From contig RXJW01000144.1 in NCBI GenBank assembly GCA_003963005.1, positions 1 through 59,932 on the forward strand: DNA of 59,932 nucleotides. The letters are read 5' to 3'. The notes under the pieces were generated by a model. The model made no database searches, was not told where the DNA came from, and was given only the letters and a program-made list of their open reading frames with translations. Each line of letters opens with the position of its first letter. Position 1 is the first letter of the stretch. The DNA comes from Burkholderiales bacterium (GTDB lineage: Bacteria; Pseudomonadota; Gammaproteobacteria; Burkholderiales; Burkholderiaceae_C). Of the stretch, positions 28,179-35,668 are shown piece after piece. A program made the translations under genes and the position numbers.

Positions 28179-30398
28179 ATGAGCCCCGCGCACCCCGCCA
28201 GTGACAACGCCGCGCACGACCAGGCCGTGCGTGAGCTGGACGTCATCCTGGCCAATGCCGGCGTGGGCGTGGTGTTCGTGAAGCAGCGCACCCTCGTGCG
28301 GTGCAACCAGCGGTATGCCGACATCTACGGCTTCGCGAGCCCGCAGGCCGCCATTGGGCGCAGCAGCGTGGAGCTGTATGCCTGCGAGGAGGACGCCCGT
28401 GAACTCGGTCGCCGTGCCTACCCGCTGCTGGCCGCGGGCGAGACCTTCCGCGGCGAGCAGCGCATGCGGCGCCAGAACGGCGAGCTGTTCTGGACCCACC
28501 TGACCGGCCGGCTGATCAACCCCGAGGACCCGTCGGAAGGCTCGATCTGGATCGTCGACGACATCCAGGAGCGCAAGGAGGCCGATGCGACGCTGGCCGA
28601 CCTGCACGCCGAGCAGCAGCTGATCTTCGACCACGCGATGGTCGGCATCGTCTTCCTGCGCGGCCGCCGCGTCACGCGCTGCAACCGCGCCTTCGAGCAG
28701 CTCTTCGGCTACGGGCCCGGCGAACTCGACGGCCAGCTCTCGCGAGCCTGGTACCTCAATGACGAGGACTGGCAGGCCGCCGGCGCGCTCTGCTACGAAC
28801 CGCTGTCCCGTGGCGAGTCGTTCCAGGCCGAGATGCTGCTCGGCAAGAAGGACGGCACCCCGATCTACTGCGAGGTGCGCAGCAAGGCCATCGACCGCAG
28901 TGACTTGTCGCGGGGCTCGATCTGGATCACGCAGGACATCACCGCGCGCAAGCAGGCCGAGCTGGAACTGGTGCAGGCCAAGGCCCAGCTGGAAGCGCTG
29001 GTGGAGCAGCGCACCCAGCAACTCAGCCAGACCGTGGCGGCACTGGAGCTGAAGATTGCCGAGCAGCAGGCCGCCGAGGCGCGGGCCGAGCGCCTGGCGC
29101 TGTTCGATGGCCTGACCGGCCTGCCCAACCGCCATCTGCTGGCCGACCGTGCGAGCCAGGCCATCGACATCGCCCGGCGCAGCGACGAGCCGCTGGCCGT
29201 GCTCTTCCTGGACCTGGATCACTTCAAGAACGTCAACGATTCGCTCGGCCACCGGGTGGGTGACAGCCTGCTGACCCAGCTCGCCTCGCGCCTGCGCGGC
29301 GCGGTGCGCGAGCAGGACACCGTCGCCCGCACCGGCGGTGACGAGTTCGTGCTGGTGCTGCCGCTGACCGACATCGCCGGCGCCGCGCATCTGGCCAGCA
29401 AGCTGATGGGCCTGGCCAGCGCGCCCTTCCAGGTCGACGGCCAGGAGCTGACCGTGACGCCGTCGATGGGCATCGCGATGTTCCCGACCGACGGCGACGA
29501 CTTCGACACCCTGTGCAAATGCGCCGATGCGGCCATGTACCGTGCCAAGCGCGACGGCCGCAATGCCTACCGCTTTTTCACGAGCGAGATGCAGGCCCAG
29601 TCGGCACGCGCCCTGCTGCTGGAGAACGCACTGCGCCGCGCGCAGGAACGCTGCCAGCTCAGCCTGCACTACCAGCCGCAGTTCGCGCTGGACGCGACCG
29701 GCGAGCCGCGCATCGTCGGTGCCGAGGCGCTGCTGCGCTGGCAGCATCCGGAACTGGGCTGGGTGTCACCGGCCGAGTTCATCCCGATCGCCGAGGCCTC
29801 CGGCCTGATCCTGCCGATTGGGGAATGGGTGCTGCGCGAGGCGCTGTCGCAACTGCGCCGCTGGGATGATGCCGGCCTGCCGGCGCTGACCATGGCCGTG
29901 AATCTGTCGGCCGTGCAGTTCCGCCACGACGACCTGCCCGAGCTGGTGGACCGCGTGCTGCGCGAGGTGGGCATGGCGGCCGACCGGCTGGAGCTGGAGC
30001 TGACCGAGGGCGCGGCGATGGACAACCCGAGCATGGCGATCACCGTCATGAACGAACTCCACGCCCGCGGGGTGCGGCTGTCCATCGACGACTTCGGCAC
30101 CGGCTACTCGTCGCTGGCCTACCTGAAGAAGTTCCGGGTCAGCAAGCTCAAGATCGACCAGTCCTTCGTGCGTGACCTGACCGACGACGTGGAAGACCGC
30201 GCCATCGTCGACGCCGTCATCCGCATGGCCGCCGCCCTGGGCCTGCAGACGCTCGCCGAAGGCGTGGAGACCGAGGGCCAGCTCGCCTTCCTGCGCAGCC
30301 ACGGCTGCCAGGCGGTGCAGGGCTTCCTGTTCAGCCGCGCCCTGCCGGCGGATGCCTTTTCGGAGTATGTGCTGTCGCGAATGCTCGTCTCCGCGTGA
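28179..30398 (+). CDS. PAS-PAS-GGDEF-EAL cyclic-di-GMP protein
   Basis: About 739 residues from the ATG at 28179. An ATG at 28104 would overlap the divergent GNAT start, and its extra residues look non-coding. Two PAS domains (about 15-135 and 145-265; both end in GSIWI.DDIQERK or TQDITARK) precede a coiled coil. The GGDEF domain has DGLTGLPNR, DLDHFKNVND and GGDEF at 386-390. The EAL domain has EAL at 516-518, DDFGTGYSSLAYLKKF and EGVETEGQ. Both catalytic motifs are intact, so it may make or break c-di-GMP, with PAS input deciding. No signal peptide or membrane helix, so it is cytosolic. Confidence 0.93.
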   Translation: MSPAHPASDNAAHDQAVRELDVILANAGVGVVFVKQRTLVRCNQRYADIYGFASPQAAIGRSSVELYACEEDARELGRRAYPLLAAGETFRGEQRMRRQNGELFWTHLTGRLINPEDPSEGSIWIVDDIQERKEADATLADLHAEQQLIFDHAMVGIVFLRGRRVTRCNRAFEQLFGYGPGELDGQLSRAWYLNDEDWQAAGALCYEPLSRGESFQAEMLLGKKDGTPIYCEVRSKAIDRSDLSRGSIWITQDITARKQAELELVQAKAQLEALVEQRTQQLSQTVAALELKIAEQQAAEARAERLALFDGLTGLPNRHLLADRASQAIDIARRSDEPLAVLFLDLDHFKNVNDSLGHRVGDSLLTQLASRLRGAVREQDTVARTGGDEFVLVLPLTDIAGAAHLASKLMGLASAPFQVDGQELTVTPSMGIAMFPTDGDDFDTLCKCADAAMYRAKRDGRNAYRFFTSEMQAQSARALLLENALRRAQERCQLSLHYQPQFALDATGEPRIVGAEALLRWQHPELGWVSPAEFIPIAEASGLILPIGEWVLREALSQLRRWDDAGLPALTMAVNLSAVQFRHDDLPELVDRVLREVGMAADRLELELTEGAAMDNPSMAITVMNELHARGVRLSIDDFGTGYSSLAYLKKFRVSKLKIDQSFVRDLTDDVEDRAIVDAVIRMAAALGLQTLAEGVETEGQLAFLRSHGCQAVQGFLFSRALPADAFSEYVLSRMLVSA

Positions 30399-30466
30399 CC
30401 CGCGCCGGCCACCCCCGGACCTCCGGGAATGCGGGCGTCATGCCGCAGCCCTGACAATCCGCCGCC

Positions 30467-31267
30467 ATGACCTTTGTTGACCAGCTCCACGCCCGCTCCG
30501 CCTCCCGACTGTGTGTCGGCCTCGACCCCGAGCCGAGCCGCTTTCCCGGCGCCTGGGCCGGTGACGCGAGCAAAATCTACGACTTCTGCGCCGCCATCGT
30601 CGACGCGACGCACGACCTGGTCTGCGCCTTCAAGCCGCAGATCGCCTACTTCGCCGCCCACCGCGCCGAGGACCAGCTGGAGCGCCTGATCGCGCACATC
30701 CAAGCCGTGGCGCCGGGCGTGCCCGTCATCCTGGACGCCAAGCGCGGCGACATCGGCTCCACGGCCGAGCAGTACGCCCGCGAGGCCTTCGAGCGCTACC
30801 GGGCCGACGCGGTCACGCTGTCGCCCTTCATGGGCTTCGACTCGGTCGAGCCCTATCTCGCCTACGAGGGCAAGGGCGCGATCCTGCTGTGCCGCACCTC
30901 CAACAAGGGCGGCGACGACTGGCAGATGCAGCGCCTGGCCGACGTGCCGGGCCAGCCGCGGCTGTTCGAGCACCTGGCCCACCTCGCCGAGACGCAATGG
31001 AACCGCAACGGCCAGCTCGGCCTGGTCGTGGGCGCCACCTACCCGGGTGAGATCGCCCGCGTGCGCGAGCTCGCGCCGACGCTGCCGCTGCTGGTGCCGG
31101 GCGTGGGCGCCCAGGGCGGGGATGCCGCGGCCGTCGTGCAGGCCGCCGGCCGCCACGCGCCGCTGGTGGTGAACTCCTCGCGCGCCATCCTCTACGCCAG
31201 CGCGGCCGATGACTTCGCGGCCCGCGCACGTGCCGTGGCCGACGCCACTCGGGCGGCCCTCGCGTGA
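30467..31267 (+). CDS. pyrF: Orotidine 5'-phosphate decarboxylase, type 2
   Basis: A 266-residue enzyme of the longer PyrF subfamily. It makes UMP from OMP in pyrimidine synthesis. The catalytic Lys-Asp cluster is in [17 protein letters not shown], and the phosphate-binding end carries [23 protein letters not shown] and [10 protein letters not shown] are family-specific. It lies 68 bp after the GGDEF-EAL gene and 81 bp before the hybrid kinase. Confidence 0.96.
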   Translation: MTFVDQLHARSASRLCVGLDPEPSRFPGAWAGDASKIYDFCAAIVDATHDLVCAFKPQIAYFAAHRAEDQLERLIAHIQAVAPGVPVILDAKRGDIGSTAEQYAREAFERYRADAVTLSPFMGFDSVEPYLAYEGKGAILLCRTSNKGGDDWQMQRLADVPGQPRLFEHLAHLAETQWNRNGQLGLVVGATYPGEIARVRELAPTLPLLVPGVGAQGGDAAAVVQAAGRHAPLVVNSSRAILYASAADDFAARARAVADATRAALA

Positions 31268-31348
31268 GCATGGCGGCTGCACGTCGGCTCCCCTCGCCGC
31301 GCCTGTGGGCCGGGCGACAGCGCCCCGCCTCTGGGGGGCAGCACTGAC

Positions 31349-34300
31349 ATGCCCCGCAGCGGCGACGACATCAGCAGCCTCGTCGGCCACGGTGCGCCGC
31401 TCGAGCAGCAGCAGCTTCGTCTGACCACCAGCATGCGCTGGCATGCCGCGCGGGTCTTCCTGCTGGCCTGTGCGCCGGTGTTCCTGCCGGTGGCGGTGCT
31501 GCTGAGCTTCACCCGCCAGCCGGGCGAGTGGCTCGACGGCTGGGTGCCTCCGGCGCTGTCGGTCCTGGTGTCGGTGCTCGCCGTGCTGCGGTTGATGTTC
31601 CTGTCGCGCAACCCCCGCGGCGAGGCCCGGCCCGTCATGGCCCTGGGCATGATGGTGCTCGTGATGGCGCTACCCGTCAGCGTGGCGATCTCGCGGGACC
31701 TGGGCCTGTGGGCGCTGAGCCTGGCGATCATCGGCATCATCGTCACCTTCGCCACCGGCATGCTGGGCCTGCGGGCCGGCGCCCTGCTGGCGACCCTGGC
31801 TGGCCTGGCCCTGGGAGGGCTGTCCGTGGCCGAGGCGATGGGCTGGGCGACCCATCCGCTGGCGATGAACAGCCTCATGCTGCGCACGACGGTGCAGTTC
31901 TGTCTGCTGGGCGCCGGCCTCATCGCCGGCTTCGGCCTGCTCAAGATGGTGCAGCGCTCGCTGGCCGAGGCCGAGGAGCGGACGGCGCGCTTCCGCGGCC
32001 TGCTGGGCATGGCGGTGGACTGGTACTGGGAGATGGACCGCGAGTTCCGCTTCACCCACGTCGCCGAAGAACGCCCGGGGTCGTCGGGACTGGACCTGGC
32101 GGCCCGCATCGGCAAGACGCCGTGGGAACTCGACGGCATGGGCCTGACGGACGACGAGCTCGACGCGCACCGCGCGGACCTCGAATCCCACCGCCCCTTC
32201 CACGGCATGGTGGCGCGGCGCCTGGGCGCCGACGGCAGCCCGCGCTGGGTGTCGGTCAGCGGCGAGCCTCGCTTCGACAGCCAGGGCAACTTCCGCGGCT
32301 ACTGGGGCGTCGGACGCGACGTGACGCACGAGGTGGCCGCCGAGCAGTCCCTGCTGGCCACCGAGACGCGCTACCGCGAGCTGTTCCGCCGCTCGCCAAG
32401 CCCGCTGGTGCTGCACCGCTGGGGCCGCGTGGTCGACGCCAATCCGGCTGCCATGGCGATGTTCGGTTATGCGCAGCGCTCCAGCATGATCGGGCAGGAC
32501 CTGTTCAGCCATTACGAACCCGGCGACGACGAGGTCGCGCGCCAGCAGGCCGCGCGCCTGGAGGGCCTGGCCCCAGGGGCGATGCAGCCGATGGCGGAGT
32601 ACCAGCTGCGCACCCTGTCGCGCCGCCGCCGCCTCGTGCAGGCCACCAGCGTGCGCGTGGAAACCGCCAGTGGCCCGGCGACGCTGACCTTCTTCACCGA
32701 CCAGACCGAGCAGAGCCGCGCCCAGGACGCCCTGCGGCGCAGCGAAGGCCTGTTGAGCCACCTGGTCGCCACCAGCCCCGACGTCATCACGCTCACCGAA
32801 GCCGAGACGGGTCGGTACGCCATGGTCAACAAGGCCTTCGAGGCGCTCAGCGGCTGGAGCAGCACCGAAGTCCTCGGGCGCACGGCCGACGAGATCGGCA
32901 TCTGGCACAACACGACCGACCGCGCGATCGTGCGCGACACGATCCGGCGCGACGGCGTGGCCAACAACATCCCGATCAGCTTCCGGCGCAAGGACGGCAG
33001 CGCGGTGTCGATGCTGGTGTCGGTCGCGCCCTTCGAGATGGACGGGCAGAACTACCTCGTGCTGTATGCCCGCGACGTGTCGGAAAGCGAACGCACGCGG
33101 CTCGTGCACGGCGCCATCCTGGAGAACGCTTCCATCGGCATCACCCTCACGCGCGACCAGCAGTTCGTGCTGGCCAATCCGCGCGTGGAGAAGATGTTCG
33201 GCTGGGAGCGCGGTGCGCTCATCGGCCAGCACGGCAGCGTCGTGTGGCCGAGCGTGGAGGACTGGCAGTCCGTCGGCCGCGAGCTCGGCCCGCAGCTGGC
33301 GGCTGGCCAGCAGGTCGAGTCCGAGCGCATCATGCGCCGGCGTGACGGCAGCACCTTCCTGGCTCGCCTGCTCGCGCAGGCCGTCGACCCCGCCCACCCC
33401 AGCCGCGGCGGCACGATCTGGATCATCGAGGACGTCACCGAGCGCCGCCGTGTCGAGGACCAGCTCGCCCAGGCCAAGGACGAAGCCCAGGCCGCGAGCC
33501 GTGCCAAGAGCGCCTTCCTGGCCAACACCAGCCACGAGATCCGCACGCCGCTCAACGGCCTGCTCGGCCTGGGTCGCCTCGCCCAGCAGCCCGACATCAC
33601 CGACGCCCAGCGCCGCGACTACCTCAACCAGATGATGGACAGCGCCGAGAGCCTGTCGGGCCTCATCTCCGACATCCTCGACCTGTCCAAGATCGAAGCC
33701 GGCCGGCTCACGCTGGAGACGCAGCCCTTCTCGCTGCGCGAGCTGCTCGCGTCCATCCGGCTGGCCTACCTGACGCTGGCGCAGGCCCGCGGCCTCACGT
33801 TCGCGGTCGAGATCGACCCGGCTCTGCCGCACTGGGTCTTCGGCGACCCGCTGCGCACACGCCAGATCCTGTCCAACTACCTCACCAATGCGCTGAAGTT
33901 CACCGAGCAGGGCGGCGTGACGGTGAGCGTGCGGCTGCTGACGGCGAATGCGCGCGGCAGCGCCGGCGAGTGGGTGCGCATCGAGGTGCGCGACACCGGC
34001 CCGGGCATCGCGGCCGAGCAGCAGGCGCGCCTGTTCCAGCCGTTCACGCAGGCCGACGAATCCACCACCCGCCGCTTCGGCGGCACGGGGCTGGGGCTGT
34101 CGATCTGCCGCGAGCTGGCCTCGCTGATGGGCGGCGAGGTGGGGCTCATCAGCGCGCCAGGCCAGGGCTCGACCTTCTGGGCCGAGCTGCCTCTGCCGGC
34201 AGCGCCGGCCCCGTTGGCCCACCAGCCGCGCGAGGCCCGCGCCAGTCCGGCCGTCGACGAGGCCCTGCACGGACGCCGCGTGCTGATCGCCGAAGACCAT

Positions 34301-34657
34301 CCCGTCAACATGCTGATCGCCGTGGCCCAGCTCGAACAGTGGGGCATGGAAGTCGCGCAGGCCAGCGACGGGCGCCAGGCCATCGAAGCCGTGCTGGCTG
34401 CCGCCAGCGTGGGCAAGCCCTTCGACATCGTGCTGATGGACGTGCAGATGCCCGTGATGGGCGGGCACGACGCGACGCGCGAGCTGCGCCGGCATTTCAG
34501 CGCCGAGCAACTGCCCATCGTGGCCCTGACGGCCGCTGCGCTGGTGTCGGAACGTGATGACGCCTTTGCGGCCGGCATGAATGACTTCCTGACCAAGCCG
34601 ATCGACACGCCCAAGCTGCATCAGACCCTGCTGCGCCTGACGAATCCCAAACGTTGA
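31349..34657 (+). CDS. Membrane hybrid histidine kinase with PAS domains and receiver
   Basis: An 1102-residue sensor. About six membrane helices lie at 36-200. Several PAS-type domains follow (about 205-690). The first starts LLGMAVDWYWEMDREFRFTH, and others carry LFRRSPSPLVLHRWGRVVDANPAAM, VTSPDVITLTEAETG-like and ENASIGITLTRDQQFVLANP. HisKA has the phosphorylatable His729 in SHEIRTPLNG. The ATPase domain has the N-box NYLTNALKF, DTGPGI and GGTGLGLSI. The C-terminal receiver has Asp1031 in VLMDVQMPVMGG and Lys in LTKPID. There is no HPt domain, so phosphate probably passes to a separate HPt or serves internal control. No cognate regulator is adjacent. Confidence 0.93.
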   Translation: MPRSGDDISSLVGHGAPLEQQQLRLTTSMRWHAARVFLLACAPVFLPVAVLLSFTRQPGEWLDGWVPPALSVLVSVLAVLRLMFLSRNPRGEARPVMALGMMVLVMALPVSVAISRDLGLWALSLAIIGIIVTFATGMLGLRAGALLATLAGLALGGLSVAEAMGWATHPLAMNSLMLRTTVQFCLLGAGLIAGFGLLKMVQRSLAEAEERTARFRGLLGMAVDWYWEMDREFRFTHVAEERPGSSGLDLAARIGKTPWELDGMGLTDDELDAHRADLESHRPFHGMVARRLGADGSPRWVSVSGEPRFDSQGNFRGYWGVGRDVTHEVAAEQSLLATETRYRELFRRSPSPLVLHRWGRVVDANPAAMAMFGYAQRSSMIGQDLFSHYEPGDDEVARQQAARLEGLAPGAMQPMAEYQLRTLSRRRRLVQATSVRVETASGPATLTFFTDQTEQSRAQDALRRSEGLLSHLVATSPDVITLTEAETGRYAMVNKAFEALSGWSSTEVLGRTADEIGIWHNTTDRAIVRDTIRRDGVANNIPISFRRKDGSAVSMLVSVAPFEMDGQNYLVLYARDVSESERTRLVHGAILENASIGITLTRDQQFVLANPRVEKMFGWERGALIGQHGSVVWPSVEDWQSVGRELGPQLAAGQQVESERIMRRRDGSTFLARLLAQAVDPAHPSRGGTIWIIEDVTERRRVEDQLAQAKDEAQAASRAKSAFLANTSHEIRTPLNGLLGLGRLAQQPDITDAQRRDYLNQMMDSAESLSGLISDILDLSKIEAGRLTLETQPFSLRELLASIRLAYLTLAQARGLTFAVEIDPALPHWVFGDPLRTRQILSNYLTNALKFTEQGGVTVSVRLLTANARGSAGEWVRIEVRDTGPGIAAEQQARLFQPFTQADESTTRRFGGTGLGLSICRELASLMGGEVGLISAPGQGSTFWAELPLPAAPAPLAHQPREARASPAVDEALHGRRVLIAEDHPVNMLIAVAQLEQWGMEVAQASDGRQAIEAVLAAASVGKPFDIVLMDVQMPVMGGHDATRELRRHFSAEQLPIVALTAAALVSERDDAFAAGMNDFLTKPIDTPKLHQTLLRLTNPKR

Positions 34658-34659
34658 CA

Positions 34660-34686
34660 ATGCCGGCTCCTAACCGGAGGGAGCCC
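34660..34686 (+). promoter_or_regulatory. Possible ribosome-site hairpin ahead of yhhQ
   Basis: In the 29-bp gap after the kinase, GGCTCC can pair with GGAGCC across the Shine-Dalgarno GGAGGGAG just before the ATG at 34687. This could hold down translation unless melted. It lacks the A-rich tail of preQ1-I riboswitches, so I do not call it one. Confidence 0.3.
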
Positions 34687-35400
34687 ATGAACCAATCCGC
34701 GCCGCGTCATTTCAAGTACTACGACTTGATCATGGCGGCCTTCGTCTGCGTGCTGCTGTGTTCCAACCTGATCGGCGCGGCCAAGCAGGCCCAGCTCACG
34801 CTGCCCGTCATCGGCACCGTGACCTACGGCGCCGACCTGTTCTTCTTCCCGATCAGCTACATCTTTGGCGACATCCTGACCGAGGTCTACGGCTATGGCC
34901 GCGACCGTCGGGTCGTGTGGGCCGGCTTCGGCGCGCTGGCCTTCTCGGCCTTCATGGCCTGGGCCGTGGTGCACCAGCCGGCGGCCGACACGCCCTTCAT
35001 GGCGGTCTACCAGCCGCAGCTCGAAGCCGTGTTCGGCAACACCTGGCGCATCGCCGCCGGCTCGATGATCGCGTTCGCCTGCGGCAGCTTCGCCAACAGT
35101 TTCGTGCTGGCCAAGATGAAGATCGCGACGCAGGGCCGCTACCTGTGGGCCCGCATCATCGGTTCCACCGTCGTGGGCCAGTTCGTCGACACCGGCGTGT
35201 TCTTCCTGATCGCCTTCTACGGCATCTGGGCCAACGAGCAGCTCTTCACCGTCATCCTGACCCAGTACCTGTTCAAGACGACCTGGGAAGCGGTGATGTA
35301 CCCGGTCACCGCGCGGGTCGTGAACTTCCTGAAGCGCGCCGAGGGTGTTGACTACTACGACCGCGGGACGGACTTCAATCCGTTCAAGCTGAAGGTCTGA
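34687..35400 (+). CDS. yhhQ: Queuosine precursor transporter (YhhQ/VUT family)
   Basis: About 237 residues from the ATG at 34687, preceded by a strong GGAGGGAG. At least six membrane helices. Family motifs are YYDLIMAAFVCVLLCSNLIGAA, FFFPISYIFGDILTEVYGYGR, FGNTWRIAAGSMIAFACGSFANS and STVVGQFVDTGVFF. E. coli YhhQ imports 7-cyano-7-deazaguanine for tRNA queuosine. It follows the hybrid kinase by 29 bp and may share its transcript by position only. Confidence 0.92.
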   Translation: MNQSAPRHFKYYDLIMAAFVCVLLCSNLIGAAKQAQLTLPVIGTVTYGADLFFFPISYIFGDILTEVYGYGRDRRVVWAGFGALAFSAFMAWAVVHQPAADTPFMAVYQPQLEAVFGNTWRIAAGSMIAFACGSFANSFVLAKMKIATQGRYLWARIIGSTVVGQFVDTGVFFLIAFYGIWANEQLFTVILTQYLFKTTWEAVMYPVTARVVNFLKRAEGVDYYDRGTDFNPFKLKV

Positions 35401-35606
35401 TCGCTGGCGGACGGGTCACGACCCGCCAACGCGGCGAGCAGCGCGGCGAAGGACCCGGCCAACCGGGCCTGTCGCCCGAGGTCGCCGCCAAGGACAGGCC
35501 CGCATGAAGCCGCGCTTTGCAAGCGCTCAAGACCGGCGGCACGAACGATGGCGGACCGCCTCGGCAGGCCCGCCAAACCTTCACCAGCCGCCGCGTCGAG
35601 CCGCCA

Positions 35607-35634
35607 AGAAAAAGGGCGCCTCGCGGCGCCCTTG
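35607..35634 (-). terminator. Intrinsic terminator after the TonB-dependent receptor
   Basis: The minus strand forms AAGGGCGCC, GCGA loop, GGCGCCCTT, continuing into TTTCTT. The nine-base perfect GC-rich stem plus T-run lies 35 bases beyond the receptor stop. The plus strand lacks a T-run, so it serves the minus-strand gene. The remaining 200 bp up to the yhhQ stop hold a weaker GGGTC/GACCC hairpin and no gene. Confidence 0.88.
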
Positions 35635-35668
35635 TGTGAGGTGACCGACGCGGTCGGCCACCAGGTCA

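Noticed and set aside
31670..34660. 996-codon minus-strand open frame opposite the hybrid kinase
   Set aside because: Antisense shadow; the kinase frame carries all catalytic motifs.
34658..34686. preQ1-I riboswitch ahead of yhhQ
   Set aside because: The leader is too short and lacks the A-rich tail and pseudoknot loop; only a simple hairpin is supported.
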